From CAKAHY01 sp963522175 (lineage in GTDB: Bacteria; Bacillota; Clostridia; Lachnospirales; Lachnospiraceae): a stretch of DNA of 64,000 nucleotides. Position 1 is the first letter of the stretch, and each line of letters begins with the position of its first letter. The translations under genes were made by a program, and so were the position numbers. Location of the stretch: assembly GCA_963522175.1 (NCBI GenBank), contig CAUQXC010000005.1, positions 144,983 through 208,982 of the forward strand. Direction: 5' to 3'. Below, piece by piece: positions 44,931-53,277 of the stretch. Under the pieces are notes generated by a model that was not told the DNA's origin, searched no databases, and worked only from the letters and a program-made list of their open reading frames with translations.

Positions 44931-47408
44931 TTATTCACCTGCCTTTTTTACTTCTTCAGGTTTGGTTGTTATTAGACAATAAAGTTTTGTATTTTTGGGA
45001 AACTGATCTATAAAAGGAACAATGGTATTTCCGTAAAAGATAAGTCCTTCTCCTTCACCGGAGTTGGTTACATAGGAAAGCTGGTGCTTGGAGATATTAA
45101 GTTTTTTTGCTAAAATATCTCTATCCGTTCCTGCCTGATTAAGCATCAAAATAAAGTCGGTGTTATCGAAGATATTTTCAATCTCAGGACTTGCAAGAAG
45201 GTCCTTGATGTTTTGAGTAAGTCCTGTCGGCATACCGCCCCATTTTCTGAAACGCTTCCAAATTTCAATCGAATAATTGGCTGTTTGTGGTTCTTTTAAA
45301 AGAAGATGAAATTCGTCTACATAGTATCTGGTTGCTTTTTTACTTGCTCTGTTAATCGTTACTCTATTCCACACCTGGTCCTGCACCACTAGCATTCCAA
45401 TCTTTTTAAGCTGTTTTCCCAGTTCCTTGATATCATAACAAACGACTCTGTTATTTGTATCTACATTTGTTCTATGATTAAATACATTTAAACTTCCTTT
45501 TACATAGATTTCCATTTCTACTGCAAGCTTTTTTCCCACTTTTTCTTTCTGTTTTTGAAGTAGATTATATAAATCCTCTAAAATCGGCATATTCTCCGGC
45601 ACAGGATTTTCAAAGTAGGATTTATATAAAATTGGTAAACAACGGTCTATCACAGAGATTTCTTCTGCACTTAATTTCTTTTCTCCTGCCACCAATTCAA
45701 AAAGTGAAATAATAAAATCGGATTTTAAGGAAAGTGGATTGTCTTCATCAGCATAGTCTATGTTAATATCAAGTGGATTAACATAATCTTTTGAAATTGG
45801 AGATATTTTAATAACCTGTCCTTTAAGTGCCTCAACAAGTGGAGAATATTCGGCTTCCGGATCTGCGATGATAATATCATCACCCGTTATCAAGAAAGCA
45901 TTGGTTATTTCCCTTTTAGCTGCAAAAGATTTTCCACTACCCGGCGTTCCTAAGATAAGCCCATTCGGATTTTTAAGCTTCTTTCTGTCTGCCATAATAA
46001 TGTTTCTGCTTAGTGCATTTAACCCATAATATAGACTTTCTCCCTTAATGAAAAGTTCTTCCGTTGTAAAGGGAATAAAAATTGCTACTGCACTTGTGGT
46101 AAGTCCACGTTCTATTTCCACTTCATTTATCCCAAGCGGAAGGCTTGCAACAAGCCCCTGCTCCTGCCTATAATTTAAATTTTTCAAACTGCAATTATGT
46201 CTGTTCGCAATGGACTTTAGAGTAAAAACCGTATCATCGAGTTTTCCCTTATTTTTACTCATATTCATAAAAAGAATGGTGATAAGAAACATCTTTTCAT
46301 CATGATTTTGAAGTTCCGAAAGTAGACTTTTTGCTTCTGACCCATAAGTTACAAGGTCGCTTGGTAAAATGTCGATATCATAACCGCTGCGTATGGCTTT
46401 CTTGTTTTCCTCTAATTTCATCTTATCAAGGTCTGTAATTTTCCTTTTTACATTTTTAATCGCTTCCATCTGATCAATCGCCTTGATATGAAAGGTAACA
46501 GCCATATTTTCTTCCAATGTCAAAAACTCGGATAACATCTCATCTTTAATATCAGATGCTAAAAGTTGTAAGAAATTCACTTCTGCAAAAACTTCTCCCG
46601 TTTTAAAATAGGTCGGTTTGGAAAAATTAAAAGACGGTGGAACAATATATTCTTTAGTCGTAAGTCCACTATATTTTAAATCTTCAAAGGAAAAAATAAA
46701 TTTATCATTTGGATTTAAAATATCGTGAATCACCTTTAAGCGTTCCTCACCGTCAAGTACATAGGCTTTTACTCCCATCTGCTTAAAGTTATTTAACACA
46801 TCCATTTCCATTCTCTCTAACCTGCTCTTTGCCTGCTTTAAGTCCTCTGCCTCTATGGTAAAGGTAAGATACATACTCTTTGAGAGTCCGTTATTACCTT
46901 TAGAGCTTTGGTTTAATAGCATTTGCCTATATTCACTTCTGATTTCATTAAAGTCATCCATATTTTCTTTAATATCAATCAGTTTATGGATTTCTTCATT
47001 TTCACCGATACGGCTGATATAACTGAACTCCACTTCAACAGAGGAATCAAAGAAATTTAGAAAAGAAGAAAATTCCGAGAATATACTTTCTTGATCTGCT
47101 TCTTCCATTAAGCGATAGTTTATGTCCAAAAAGCGAATAGTTTTATTAAATTTATTCTTTTCAATCTGGCAAATCCCGTCTTTTAACATTCGCTTATAGG
47201 GAATGGTATCTTGTACGGTTTCCTTTTTCTCCTCTTTCATAAAAAAAGGAAACCACCCGTTTTTCTTTGGTGATTTCCCATTTGTTTTAGACTTTGCTTT
47301 TTTCTCCCCTGATTTTTTAAGCTCAGATAACTCTTTTCTATTTTTCCTAAGTTCCAGCTCCTCTCTTTTAATTCGTTGTTCCTGTTTTTTTCTTTTGTCC
47401 TTGTTCAA
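44931..47408 (-). CDS. VirB4/TraE-type conjugation ATPase
   Basis: The product is about 825 residues with Walker A NGLILGTPGSGKSFAAKRE, Walker B region ATRYYVDEFHLLL and the VirB4-type TGLTQNIKDLL segment. It drives assembly and substrate movement in the T4SS at the inner membrane. The N-terminus is highly charged. I chose TTG at 47408 because GGAGGAAAAAAG precedes it; the ATG six codons upstream overlaps the site. It overlaps the PrgI gene by about 40 bases. Confidence 0.92.
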   Translation of the reverse strand: MNKDKRKKQEQRIKREELELRKNRKELSELKKSGEKKAKSKTNGKSPKKNGWFPFFMKEEKKETVQDTIPYKRMLKDGICQIEKNKFNKTIRFLDINYRLMEEADQESIFSEFSSFLNFFDSSVEVEFSYISRIGENEEIHKLIDIKENMDDFNEIRSEYRQMLLNQSSKGNNGLSKSMYLTFTIEAEDLKQAKSRLERMEMDVLNNFKQMGVKAYVLDGEERLKVIHDILNPNDKFIFSFEDLKYSGLTTKEYIVPPSFNFSKPTYFKTGEVFAEVNFLQLLASDIKDEMLSEFLTLEENMAVTFHIKAIDQMEAIKNVKRKITDLDKMKLEENKKAIRSGYDIDILPSDLVTYGSEAKSLLSELQNHDEKMFLITILFMNMSKNKGKLDDTVFTLKSIANRHNCSLKNLNYRQEQGLVASLPLGINEVEIERGLTTSAVAIFIPFTTEELFIKGESLYYGLNALSRNIIMADRKKLKNPNGLILGTPGSGKSFAAKREITNAFLITGDDIIIADPEAEYSPLVEALKGQVIKISPISKDYVNPLDINIDYADEDNPLSLKSDFIISLFELVAGEKKLSAEEISVIDRCLPILYKSYFENPVPENMPILEDLYNLLQKQKEKVGKKLAVEMEIYVKGSLNVFNHRTNVDTNNRVVCYDIKELGKQLKKIGMLVVQDQVWNRVTINRASKKATRYYVDEFHLLLKEPQTANYSIEIWKRFRKWGGMPTGLTQNIKDLLASPEIENIFDNTDFILMLNQAGTDRDILAKKLNISKHQLSYVTNSGEGEGLIFYGNTIVPFIDQFPKNTKLYCLITTKPEEVKKAGE

Positions 47409-47775
47409 CTTTTTTCCTCCATCCATTTACTTTTTTTCCTACCACAACTTGATTTCTTGCCCTATCTGTATGATAAATGCTCTTAGTTTTATATAACCTG
47501 ATTTTTTTACTGCTATGAAATTTTAAAATATATGCTAAATGTTTTTCAAATGGCAAATTGTCTTTTTCATACAGCGTTGCAAAAAGAACAGGTAAGACTA
47601 CTATACTCATTACAATCATAGAAACATCTGTACCAAGAAAATCCTTACAAAGCATATATACAGGAAAACCTATAAGCCCTGCCATACTAAATCCAATTAA
47701 CTGCCTTTTTGTCATATTCAGAGCTACTTTAGTTTTTACTTTTGTCAAATCCTTCGGTATCTTCACATAAGCCAT
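47368..47775 (-). CDS. PrgI-family membrane protein (VirB3-like)
   Basis: The 135-residue protein has two close membrane segments (IGFSMAGLIGFPVYML and MIVMSIVVLPVLFATLY) and then NLPFEKHLAYILKF, the usual PrgI end before a basic tail. In Gram-positive T4SS this protein sits next to VirB4 and helps anchor it, as here. The start ATG lies 11 bases after the preceding gene's stop. Confidence 0.88.
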   Translation of the reverse strand: MAYVKIPKDLTKVKTKVALNMTKRQLIGFSMAGLIGFPVYMLCKDFLGTDVSMIVMSIVVLPVLFATLYEKDNLPFEKHLAYILKFHSSKKIRLYKTKSIYHTDRARNQVVVGKKVNGWRKKVEQGQKKKTGTTN

Positions 47776-47777
47776 AG

Positions 47778-48287
47778 CTATACCCTGCCTTTTTTATTAT
47801 CAATGTCTATCCTCGTATCCGCTAACTTTTCTATATGCTCCCAAAGTGATATAATTTCTTCTTCACAGCTTCCCAACTTTTCAATCAGTGCTTTTGTATC
47901 ACCTATTGTCTCAATATCATTTTTTACTGAATTTAGAGTTTTACTTATTGAAATTAGCTCTTTTAGAAAAGAATTCATCCCCTTTACCAATAGATCTCTA
48001 AATTCTTCTTGCTTTTCTTCTTCCGTTTTTGATTCATAATCTAAAAACTTATCTTCTAAACTATCTCTCTCTTCTTTTCTTACATTATTTTTTGCATTTT
48101 CTGTATCAAATTCATTTTTAACAAAAGACTCATCTTCTATATCACCAAAATCCAATCCAAATTCATCTTCTTCAAATTTGGATAAATTTTTTATTTTCTT
48201 TTTTATCAATACCGACATAATCGTCCCAATAGTGATGGCTGTTCCCACTCCTATTAAAATCCCTATTTTATTATTTATTTTATTCAT
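47778..48287 (-). CDS. Single-pass membrane protein with coiled-coil tail
   Basis: At 169 residues from the ATG at 48287 (GGAGGTAATA upstream), it has one membrane segment (residues 7-28, IGILIGVGTAITIGTIMSVL). An acidic linker and helical segments follow (KEERDSLEDKF ... IEKLGSCEEEIISLWEHIEKL). Family not recognised. Its place between virB6 and prgI suggests a T4SS scaffold part. Confidence 0.55.
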   Translation of the reverse strand: MNKINNKIGILIGVGTAITIGTIMSVLIKKKIKNLSKFEEDEFGLDFGDIEDESFVKNEFDTENAKNNVRKEERDSLEDKFLDYESKTEEEKQEEFRDLLVKGMNSFLKELISISKTLNSVKNDIETIGDTKALIEKLGSCEEEIISLWEHIEKLADTRIDIDNKKGRV

Positions 48288-48359
48288 TATTACCTCCAAC
48301 AATTATATTTTATATTCTGATTATTTCATCAACTTTTGCTCATTTTGAACTAAAGTCCT

Positions 48360-49223
48360 TTAATGACTGTTTAAAATCGCCTTTGCAATACTTCCGGATT
48401 TCATCATCATAATTCCAAGTATCAATCCGTACGCAAGCACCTGTAAAATACTTGTATGCATATCAGTAAAGTTTACAGTTTTTACTAAAACTGCATAGAT
48501 TCCAAAAAAAATGAGAATAAAAAGTCCTTGAAGTCCAAGTGCAAACAGACTTTTAATGTAGTTTGTTCCGATACTTCCCCACTCTTTATTCCCCATAGTT
48601 GAAAATGGAATGGCTGCAATTGAACAATAGATATATATTTCAATCATTCTTCCATATAAAATAACTGTAATTAATACAGATAGAGCAGTTAAAGAAAATT
48701 TAACCAATCCCGTCTCAAGTGCAATCCCGATGAGTGTTCCAAGTTCCTTTGTTTTAAGGGCATCGACCATAGCATCAAAATTACCCGGTGTAATATTTGC
48801 ACTGTTTCCTACCACACCTGCCGCTTTTCCAACCATTTCCTGTGCAACATCAAAAACAGCCATTGAAAATTCAAAGGCATGAGATACCAACCATACAGCA
48901 ATCCACATCTTAATAATATACTTAAAAAATTCGAAGCTGTCTGTATCATGCATTGTATTTTTCTGTAACACTACTTGAATAAGTTCAATACAAAGTATTG
49001 CAGTCAGGATGATGGCTGCTATGGGCAAAACAACATTGGTATTGATTGATTTGATAAAGGTAAAGACCTCCGAGTTCCAAGAACTCGGAGTCTTTCCAAC
49101 TTCTCCCGCAACAGTCCCTACCTTCTCATTAATATCTATAAGCATTGCGGAAAGATTATCTTTAATAACATCAATAATGATATCCTTGAAAAACTCTTCT
49201 ATTTTTCCAAATAAGTCTAACAT
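48360..49223 (-). CDS. VirB6/TrbL-like multi-pass channel protein (CD1112 type)
   Basis: The 287-residue protein has five or more membrane segments after an amphipathic start (LFGKIEEFFKDIIIDVIKDN). It includes VVLPIAAIILTAILCIELIQ and a final LILGIMMMKSGSIAKAI. This is the VirB6/TrbL/CD1112 family, which forms the membrane channel. It starts 1 base after the stop of the second half of maff2. Confidence 0.88.
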   Translation of the reverse strand: MLDLFGKIEEFFKDIIIDVIKDNLSAMLIDINEKVGTVAGEVGKTPSSWNSEVFTFIKSINTNVVLPIAAIILTAILCIELIQVVLQKNTMHDTDSFEFFKYIIKMWIAVWLVSHAFEFSMAVFDVAQEMVGKAAGVVGNSANITPGNFDAMVDALKTKELGTLIGIALETGLVKFSLTALSVLITVILYGRMIEIYIYCSIAAIPFSTMGNKEWGSIGTNYIKSLFALGLQGLFILIFFGIYAVLVKTVNFTDMHTSILQVLAYGLILGIMMMKSGSIAKAILNSH

Positions 49224-49224
49224 T

Positions 49225-49320
49225 TTACTTCAATACATTGGCAAGAAGCGGAATTAGTTTTAGCCCTATTAAAACAATTCCTCCACCGCTCATAAGTTGC
49301 TTTATTCCCTGACTCTTTGC
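49225..49320 (-). pseudogene. 3' half of maff2, separated by IME insertion
   Basis: The minus-strand frame reads AKSQGIKQLMSGGGIVLIGL and ends IPLLANVLK then TAA. This is the C-terminal half of Maff2, a small two-span membrane protein of Tn1549-type ICEs. Its 5' half lies at 60938-61060, on the other side of the IME. Rejoined at the common GCT the product is 71 residues in frame. VirB6 translation may also suffer from loss of coupling. Confidence 0.93.
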
Positions 49321-49407
49321 TGATGTGTGATAAAGAAGTAGTAGAAGTGTAAAAAATTTTGCCGTTCCTATCCGGCGTTTGCGCATTGCGCCGGATAGGT
49401 CGGGCGG

Positions 49408-51018
49408 TCATTCGGGCAGGTCTACCTTGCCAACGAAAGAGTAATAAATATCAATGTCCTGTCTGCGTGTGCCGTTCTCGTCATAGCTGCACTCATGCAC
49501 AACGATTTTCTCCACAAACTCACGCAAAAGGGTAGGGGTAAGTTCTTCAAAGCTGGTGTACTTGCGGACAACATTCATAAACTTTTCTGCGTTTACCGTG
49601 GCTTCCTGCGCTTTGGAAAGCTCTGCCCGGATAGCGGCGGCTCTCTCTTTCAGTTCTTTCTGCTCGGCTTCATAGTCTGCCGACAGCTCCGTGAAACGCT
49701 CGTCTGAAATGCGCCCGGTCACGCTGTCCTCATACAGCCGCTTGAAGATAGCGGATAACTCGCTGATACGCTTCTCGGCGGCTTCCAGCTCCTTTTTCCT
49801 TGCGGCGTTCCTGCGCTTGCCCCCGTCCTCGTTCTGCTCGATCAGCAGCTTCATAAACCGGGCTTCGTGCTTCGCTGCATAGCTGGTGACTTTCCGCAGA
49901 TTGTCGGTCACTCCGGCGGTCAACAGGTCGGTGCGGATAAAGTGCGCCGTACAGTCACGGGTACGCTTCTTGTAGCTCCCGCAGATATAACAATCCTGCT
50001 TGCGGGTGGCGTTCTGGTAACGCTGCTGGTAAAGGACGCTGCCGCAGTCGGCACAAAAGAGTATGCCGGAGAATAAGCCCACTTCATCATAGCGGTTCGG
50101 GCGTTTGCGCTGCTTGCGTAACTCCTGCACACGCTCCCACATCTGGGTGTCAATGATAGGCTCATGGTGGTTCTCGAAAATCGCCTGTTTCTCAATGGGG
50201 TTCTCTACGCTGTGCTTGGTCTTGTAGGACGGCTTCTCCGTCTTGAAGTTTACCAGACAGCCCGTGTACTCCCTGTTTTCAAGGATATGTACCACGGTAT
50301 TGGTCGCCCACTTGCACTCATAGCCGGGGTGGTAGCGGCGGGTGCTTCCCGTCCGACGGTATTCCAGCGTTCCCGGCGTGGGGATCTCCTGCTCTGTGAG
50401 CATACGGGCTATCTTGGTCGGCCCGTTCCCGGCAAGGCACAAGCTGTAAATCTGCCGCACAACAGGGGCGGCTTCCCCGTCAATGATAAAATTTTCGTCC
50501 TCGTCCATAAAGTAGCCGTATACGGGTTTGCTCGTGACGGGCTTCCCGCTCATACCCTTAGACCGTTTTACTGCTTTGATTTTCTTGCTCGTATCTCTCA
50601 CCAGCCATTCGTTAAAAATGTTCCGCAGAGGGGCAAAATCATTGTCGCCCTGTGCGCTGTCCACTCCGTCATTGATAGCGATAAAGCGGACGCCTTTCTG
50701 TGGGAAAATCATTTCCGTATACATTCCCACTTGCAGATAGTTTCGCCCTAACCGTGACATATCCTTGACGATAACGGTGCCGACTTTTCCGGCTTCAATG
50801 TCCGCAAGCATGGCTTGAAAACCGGGTCTTTGGAAGTTCGCCCCAGAATAACCGTCATCTGTGTACCATTGCAGATTGGAAAAGCCGTTCTGCTTCGCAT
50901 AGGTTTCAAGAATACGCTTCTGGTTTGAAATAGAATTGCTCTCACCTTGCAGCTCGTCCTCGTGGGATAATCTCGGATAAAGGGCGGTAATAAGGTTTCG
51001 GGTGGTCTGTCTTAACAT
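49408..51018 (-). CDS. Large serine recombinase of the IME (TnpX-like)
   Basis: The product is 536 residues from ATG 51018, chosen because GGAGG lies five bases upstream; an ATG four codons earlier overlaps this site. The catalytic serine lies in ALYPRLSHEDELQ, with VKDMSRLGRNYLQVG, a recombinase domain (SKPVYGYFMDEDEN), a zinc ribbon (LFCADCGSVLYQQ ... CYICGSYKKRTRDC) and a coiled coil. Its stop lies about 85 bases from the element end, the usual position next to att. It presumably catalysed insertion into maff2. Confidence 0.95.
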   Translation of the reverse strand: MLRQTTRNLITALYPRLSHEDELQGESNSISNQKRILETYAKQNGFSNLQWYTDDGYSGANFQRPGFQAMLADIEAGKVGTVIVKDMSRLGRNYLQVGMYTEMIFPQKGVRFIAINDGVDSAQGDNDFAPLRNIFNEWLVRDTSKKIKAVKRSKGMSGKPVTSKPVYGYFMDEDENFIIDGEAAPVVRQIYSLCLAGNGPTKIARMLTEQEIPTPGTLEYRRTGSTRRYHPGYECKWATNTVVHILENREYTGCLVNFKTEKPSYKTKHSVENPIEKQAIFENHHEPIIDTQMWERVQELRKQRKRPNRYDEVGLFSGILFCADCGSVLYQQRYQNATRKQDCYICGSYKKRTRDCTAHFIRTDLLTAGVTDNLRKVTSYAAKHEARFMKLLIEQNEDGGKRRNAARKKELEAAEKRISELSAIFKRLYEDSVTGRISDERFTELSADYEAEQKELKERAAAIRAELSKAQEATVNAEKFMNVVRKYTSFEELTPTLLREFVEKIVVHECSYDENGTRRQDIDIYYSFVGKVDLPE

Positions 51019-51118
51019 AGTGTCCTCCATTTCCGACAGCCAGCCCCACTATTCCGTATGACTATCATACCACACGCCGGGGCTGGCTGTACAGTCCTTT
51101 CTGCTTCTTTACGTCCCG

Positions 51119-51301
51119 TCAAATTGCCGATTTTTGTGTAGCAGCTTCCGCTTCCAGCACTTTCAGCATTTTATCGGCGGCGGTGGCGGTGGTGTCCTGC
51201 TTGAAATAGCCGGAAACGACAAGGACAGAATTACCTATGCGGATTTCCGTCACGCAATCCGGGCGGCGGGTGCTGCGGTCATTCTTTGGGGTGTTGGTCA
51301 T
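51119..51301 (-). CDS. tnpW: TnpW-family small element protein
   Basis: The 60-residue product begins MTNTPKNDRSTRRPDCVTEI. The core IRIGNSVLVVSGYFKQDTTA with ADKMLKVLEAE matches transposon-encoded TnpW proteins of Tn4451-type elements. The role is unknown. The start at 51301 follows AAAGGAG, and its ATGA overlaps the stop of the DnaC-like gene. Confidence 0.8.
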   Translation of the reverse strand: MTNTPKNDRSTRRPDCVTEIRIGNSVLVVSGYFKQDTTATAADKMLKVLEAEAATQKSAI

Positions 51302-52155
51302 AGGCGGCTCTCCTTTCTGTTCATCAGCTTTTTCAGTTGTCCCATTTTCTCCTGCGCCGTGGCTTTTCGGAAGTTGCTCCCGGTAAAGCGGACAGGAGAA
51401 CACATTTCAATCAGACGGTCATAAATGCGGGCGTGGGCGGTGTCCTCCGGGTGCTGCAAGTCCTCCAGCGTGAGATTAGTCGTGACGATCAGCGGCCTGC
51501 CGCTGCGGTAACGGCTGTCAATCACGTTGTAGACCTGCTCTAAGCCGTATTCCGTTCCCCGTTCCATTCCAAAATCGTCAAGGATAAGCAGCGGGAAGCT
51601 GCAAAGTCGGGAGATATATTCATTCCTGCCCTCAAAGCTGGCGGCAAGGTCACCCAATATCAATGCAAAGTTTGTCATGCACACGGGGATTTCACGCTCC
51701 ATAAGGGCATTTGCGATACAGCCCGCAAAATAGCTCTTGCCTGTGCCAACGCCGCCCCATAGCAGATAGCCAATGTTGCGCTCTTTCATGGTTTCCCAGT
51801 TCTCCACATAGAAATGGGCGTGTTCCATTTGCGGGCACTTGCCGTTGTCGTTCTCAAACGTCCAGCCCTGCATAGCCGGGTCTGTAAAGCCCCGCCGCTT
51901 CAACCGCTCGACAGTTTCAAGGTGACTGCGCTGTTTCTCTGCGGCTTCCCGTTCCTCACGCTCTGCCCGCTGGCAGTCACATTCTGCCGGGTGGCGGTCA
52001 CGCCCCAGCCATGCGGCGGTTTCTTTGGGGAAATAGCCCTCTTTGGGCTTGTGGCACTTCCCGCAGTATAAAAGCCCGTCCTCGCCGGTGTAGTCCTCCG
52101 GCTCCGGCGTGGTGTCGGTCATATTCAAAATCATTTCATCAAATCCATTCGTCAT
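51298..52155 (-). CDS. DnaC-like AAA+ ATPase (helicase loader)
   Basis: The 285-residue protein has an N-terminal zinc-like cluster (YCGKCHKPK ... CDCQRAERE). An AAA+ domain follows with Walker A GGVGTGKSYFAG, Walker B PLLILDDFGMER and a sensor TTNLTLEDL. DnaC/IstB-like loaders place the replicative helicase on DNA; here it partners the upstream replisome organiser for element replication. Overlaps of 4 bases on both sides tie it to its neighbours. Confidence 0.88.
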   Translation of the reverse strand: MTNGFDEMILNMTDTTPEPEDYTGEDGLLYCGKCHKPKEGYFPKETAAWLGRDRHPAECDCQRAEREEREAAEKQRSHLETVERLKRRGFTDPAMQGWTFENDNGKCPQMEHAHFYVENWETMKERNIGYLLWGGVGTGKSYFAGCIANALMEREIPVCMTNFALILGDLAASFEGRNEYISRLCSFPLLILDDFGMERGTEYGLEQVYNVIDSRYRSGRPLIVTTNLTLEDLQHPEDTAHARIYDRLIEMCSPVRFTGSNFRKATAQEKMGQLKKLMNRKESRL

Positions 52156-52910
52156 AAGCTCTCGCCCTCCTTACAGGTATAATCGGGTATGCCCTTTTTC
52201 GGGGCTTTCTTGGCTGCGTCCTCCTGCGCCCACTTGAAAATCGTGGCTGCATGGCTCTTGTATTTCCTCCCGCTGGAAGCGATATGGCAGGATAGGCGGT
52301 CAATGTAATACTCCCACTTGCCGGGAAGCTCTGTTTTCAGCCCGTCAAGCTCCGTATCGGAAAGAATGACATTGTGGTATCTGCCATAGGCGGCGGGGGC
52401 GGGGTGTCCCGTTTCTAACTCTCTCTCTTTTTCTATTTCTATATCTATCTCTTTCTCTATCTCTATCTCTGGTGGACAAATGTCCGCTCGATATGGTGGA
52501 CATTTGTCCGCCCCTGTCTGCGGCAGGGCTTTTTGTTCCTGCAAAGCCAGCCGCGCCCTGCGCTTGCGCTCCCCCTCGGTAGAGGACTGGCCGATTAAAA
52601 GCTCAATGTTGCTCATGTAGAGTGCGCCGCTTGGCAAAGGCTCCACAAGCCCCAGCTTCATAAAGATTTTCAAAGCTCTCTCTACGGTACCTACCTGCTG
52701 GCGGGTAATGGTCGCAATCATCTGGGCGGTGTAGGGGATATTCTCGTCAAGCTGCAATTTCCCGCCGTTTTTCAGCGATTTCAAGTACAGCTTCAAGAGA
52801 ATGTTGGAATAGATAACGCCGTCCTGCATACTTTCCAGCAGAACGATTGCATCATCGTCAAAATAGCTCTCTTTCAGCTTGAGGTAGTAATATTTGCGGT
52901 TATCTGCCAT
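52152..52910 (-). CDS. Phage replisome organiser-like replication initiator
   Basis: The 252-residue product starts MADNRKYYYLKLKESYFDDD, a replisome-organiser N-terminal domain with a winged helix (MIATITRQQVGTVERALKIF). A Glu/Ile repeat (EIEIEKEIDIEIEKERELE) and a DUF-type helical end with HIASSGRKYKSHAATIFKWA follow. It likely melts or marks the IME origin and recruits the DnaC-like loader. The start at 52910 is the first residue of the conserved domain; the longer frame is unconserved. Confidence 0.8.
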   Translation of the reverse strand: MADNRKYYYLKLKESYFDDDAIVLLESMQDGVIYSNILLKLYLKSLKNGGKLQLDENIPYTAQMIATITRQQVGTVERALKIFMKLGLVEPLPSGALYMSNIELLIGQSSTEGERKRRARLALQEQKALPQTGADKCPPYRADICPPEIEIEKEIDIEIEKERELETGHPAPAAYGRYHNVILSDTELDGLKTELPGKWEYYIDRLSCHIASSGRKYKSHAATIFKWAQEDAAKKAPKKGIPDYTCKEGESL

Positions 52911-53091
52911 AGGCTGCGTCCTCCTTTTTCCAGCGTTTGGAATAATAGCGAGGGCATAGTATGATAACCGCCCGGAAGCTCTGTTTGCAGTCACGGGTGC
53001 AGCCCCGGCATAGGTCGTTGTAAGTGATACGGTTGCGGTGGTTGAGGAAGAAAGACCATTCCAGCCGCCGCTTCTTGCTCATTCTCGGCAA
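52900..53091 (-). CDS. Small cysteine-containing element protein
   Basis: The 63-residue product has a basic MSKKRRLEWSFFLNHRNRI start, CRGCTRDCKQSF and CPRYYSKRW. The CxxC-x3-C pattern suggests metal binding. TTG start with AAAGGAG at a seven-base spacing; the internal ATG three codons on is too far from the site. It overlaps the replisome organiser start by 11 bases. Family not named. Confidence 0.55.
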   Translation of the reverse strand: MPRMSKKRRLEWSFFLNHRNRITYNDLCRGCTRDCKQSFRAVIILCPRYYSKRWKKEDAAYGR

Positions 53092-53277
53092 TGGTAAGCT
53101 CCTTTCTGCCGTTCCTATCGGTGTAGCGGGATAGGGGGCATTTTCTGTATGTTCTCGGTATCATTTTCGGGCTTTTTCTGCCCTGTAAGCCCCGTTTGGA
53201 AGTCGGGGAGTATTGCGGTAAGGGTTCATATCATACCTGTATTTTTGTAGGGTTTCGGTATCATTTCGGGGCGGTCT

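Noticed and set aside
50164..50751. 195-residue plus-strand ORF in the IME
   Set aside because: Antisense shadow of the serine recombinase in GC-rich DNA; stops are rare there by chance and no start signal exists.
53150..53277. Repeats of CGGTATCATTTTCGGG before the relaxase stop as a CRISPR-like or iteron array
   Set aside because: Only two imperfect copies are present with uneven context; too little to call a functional array.
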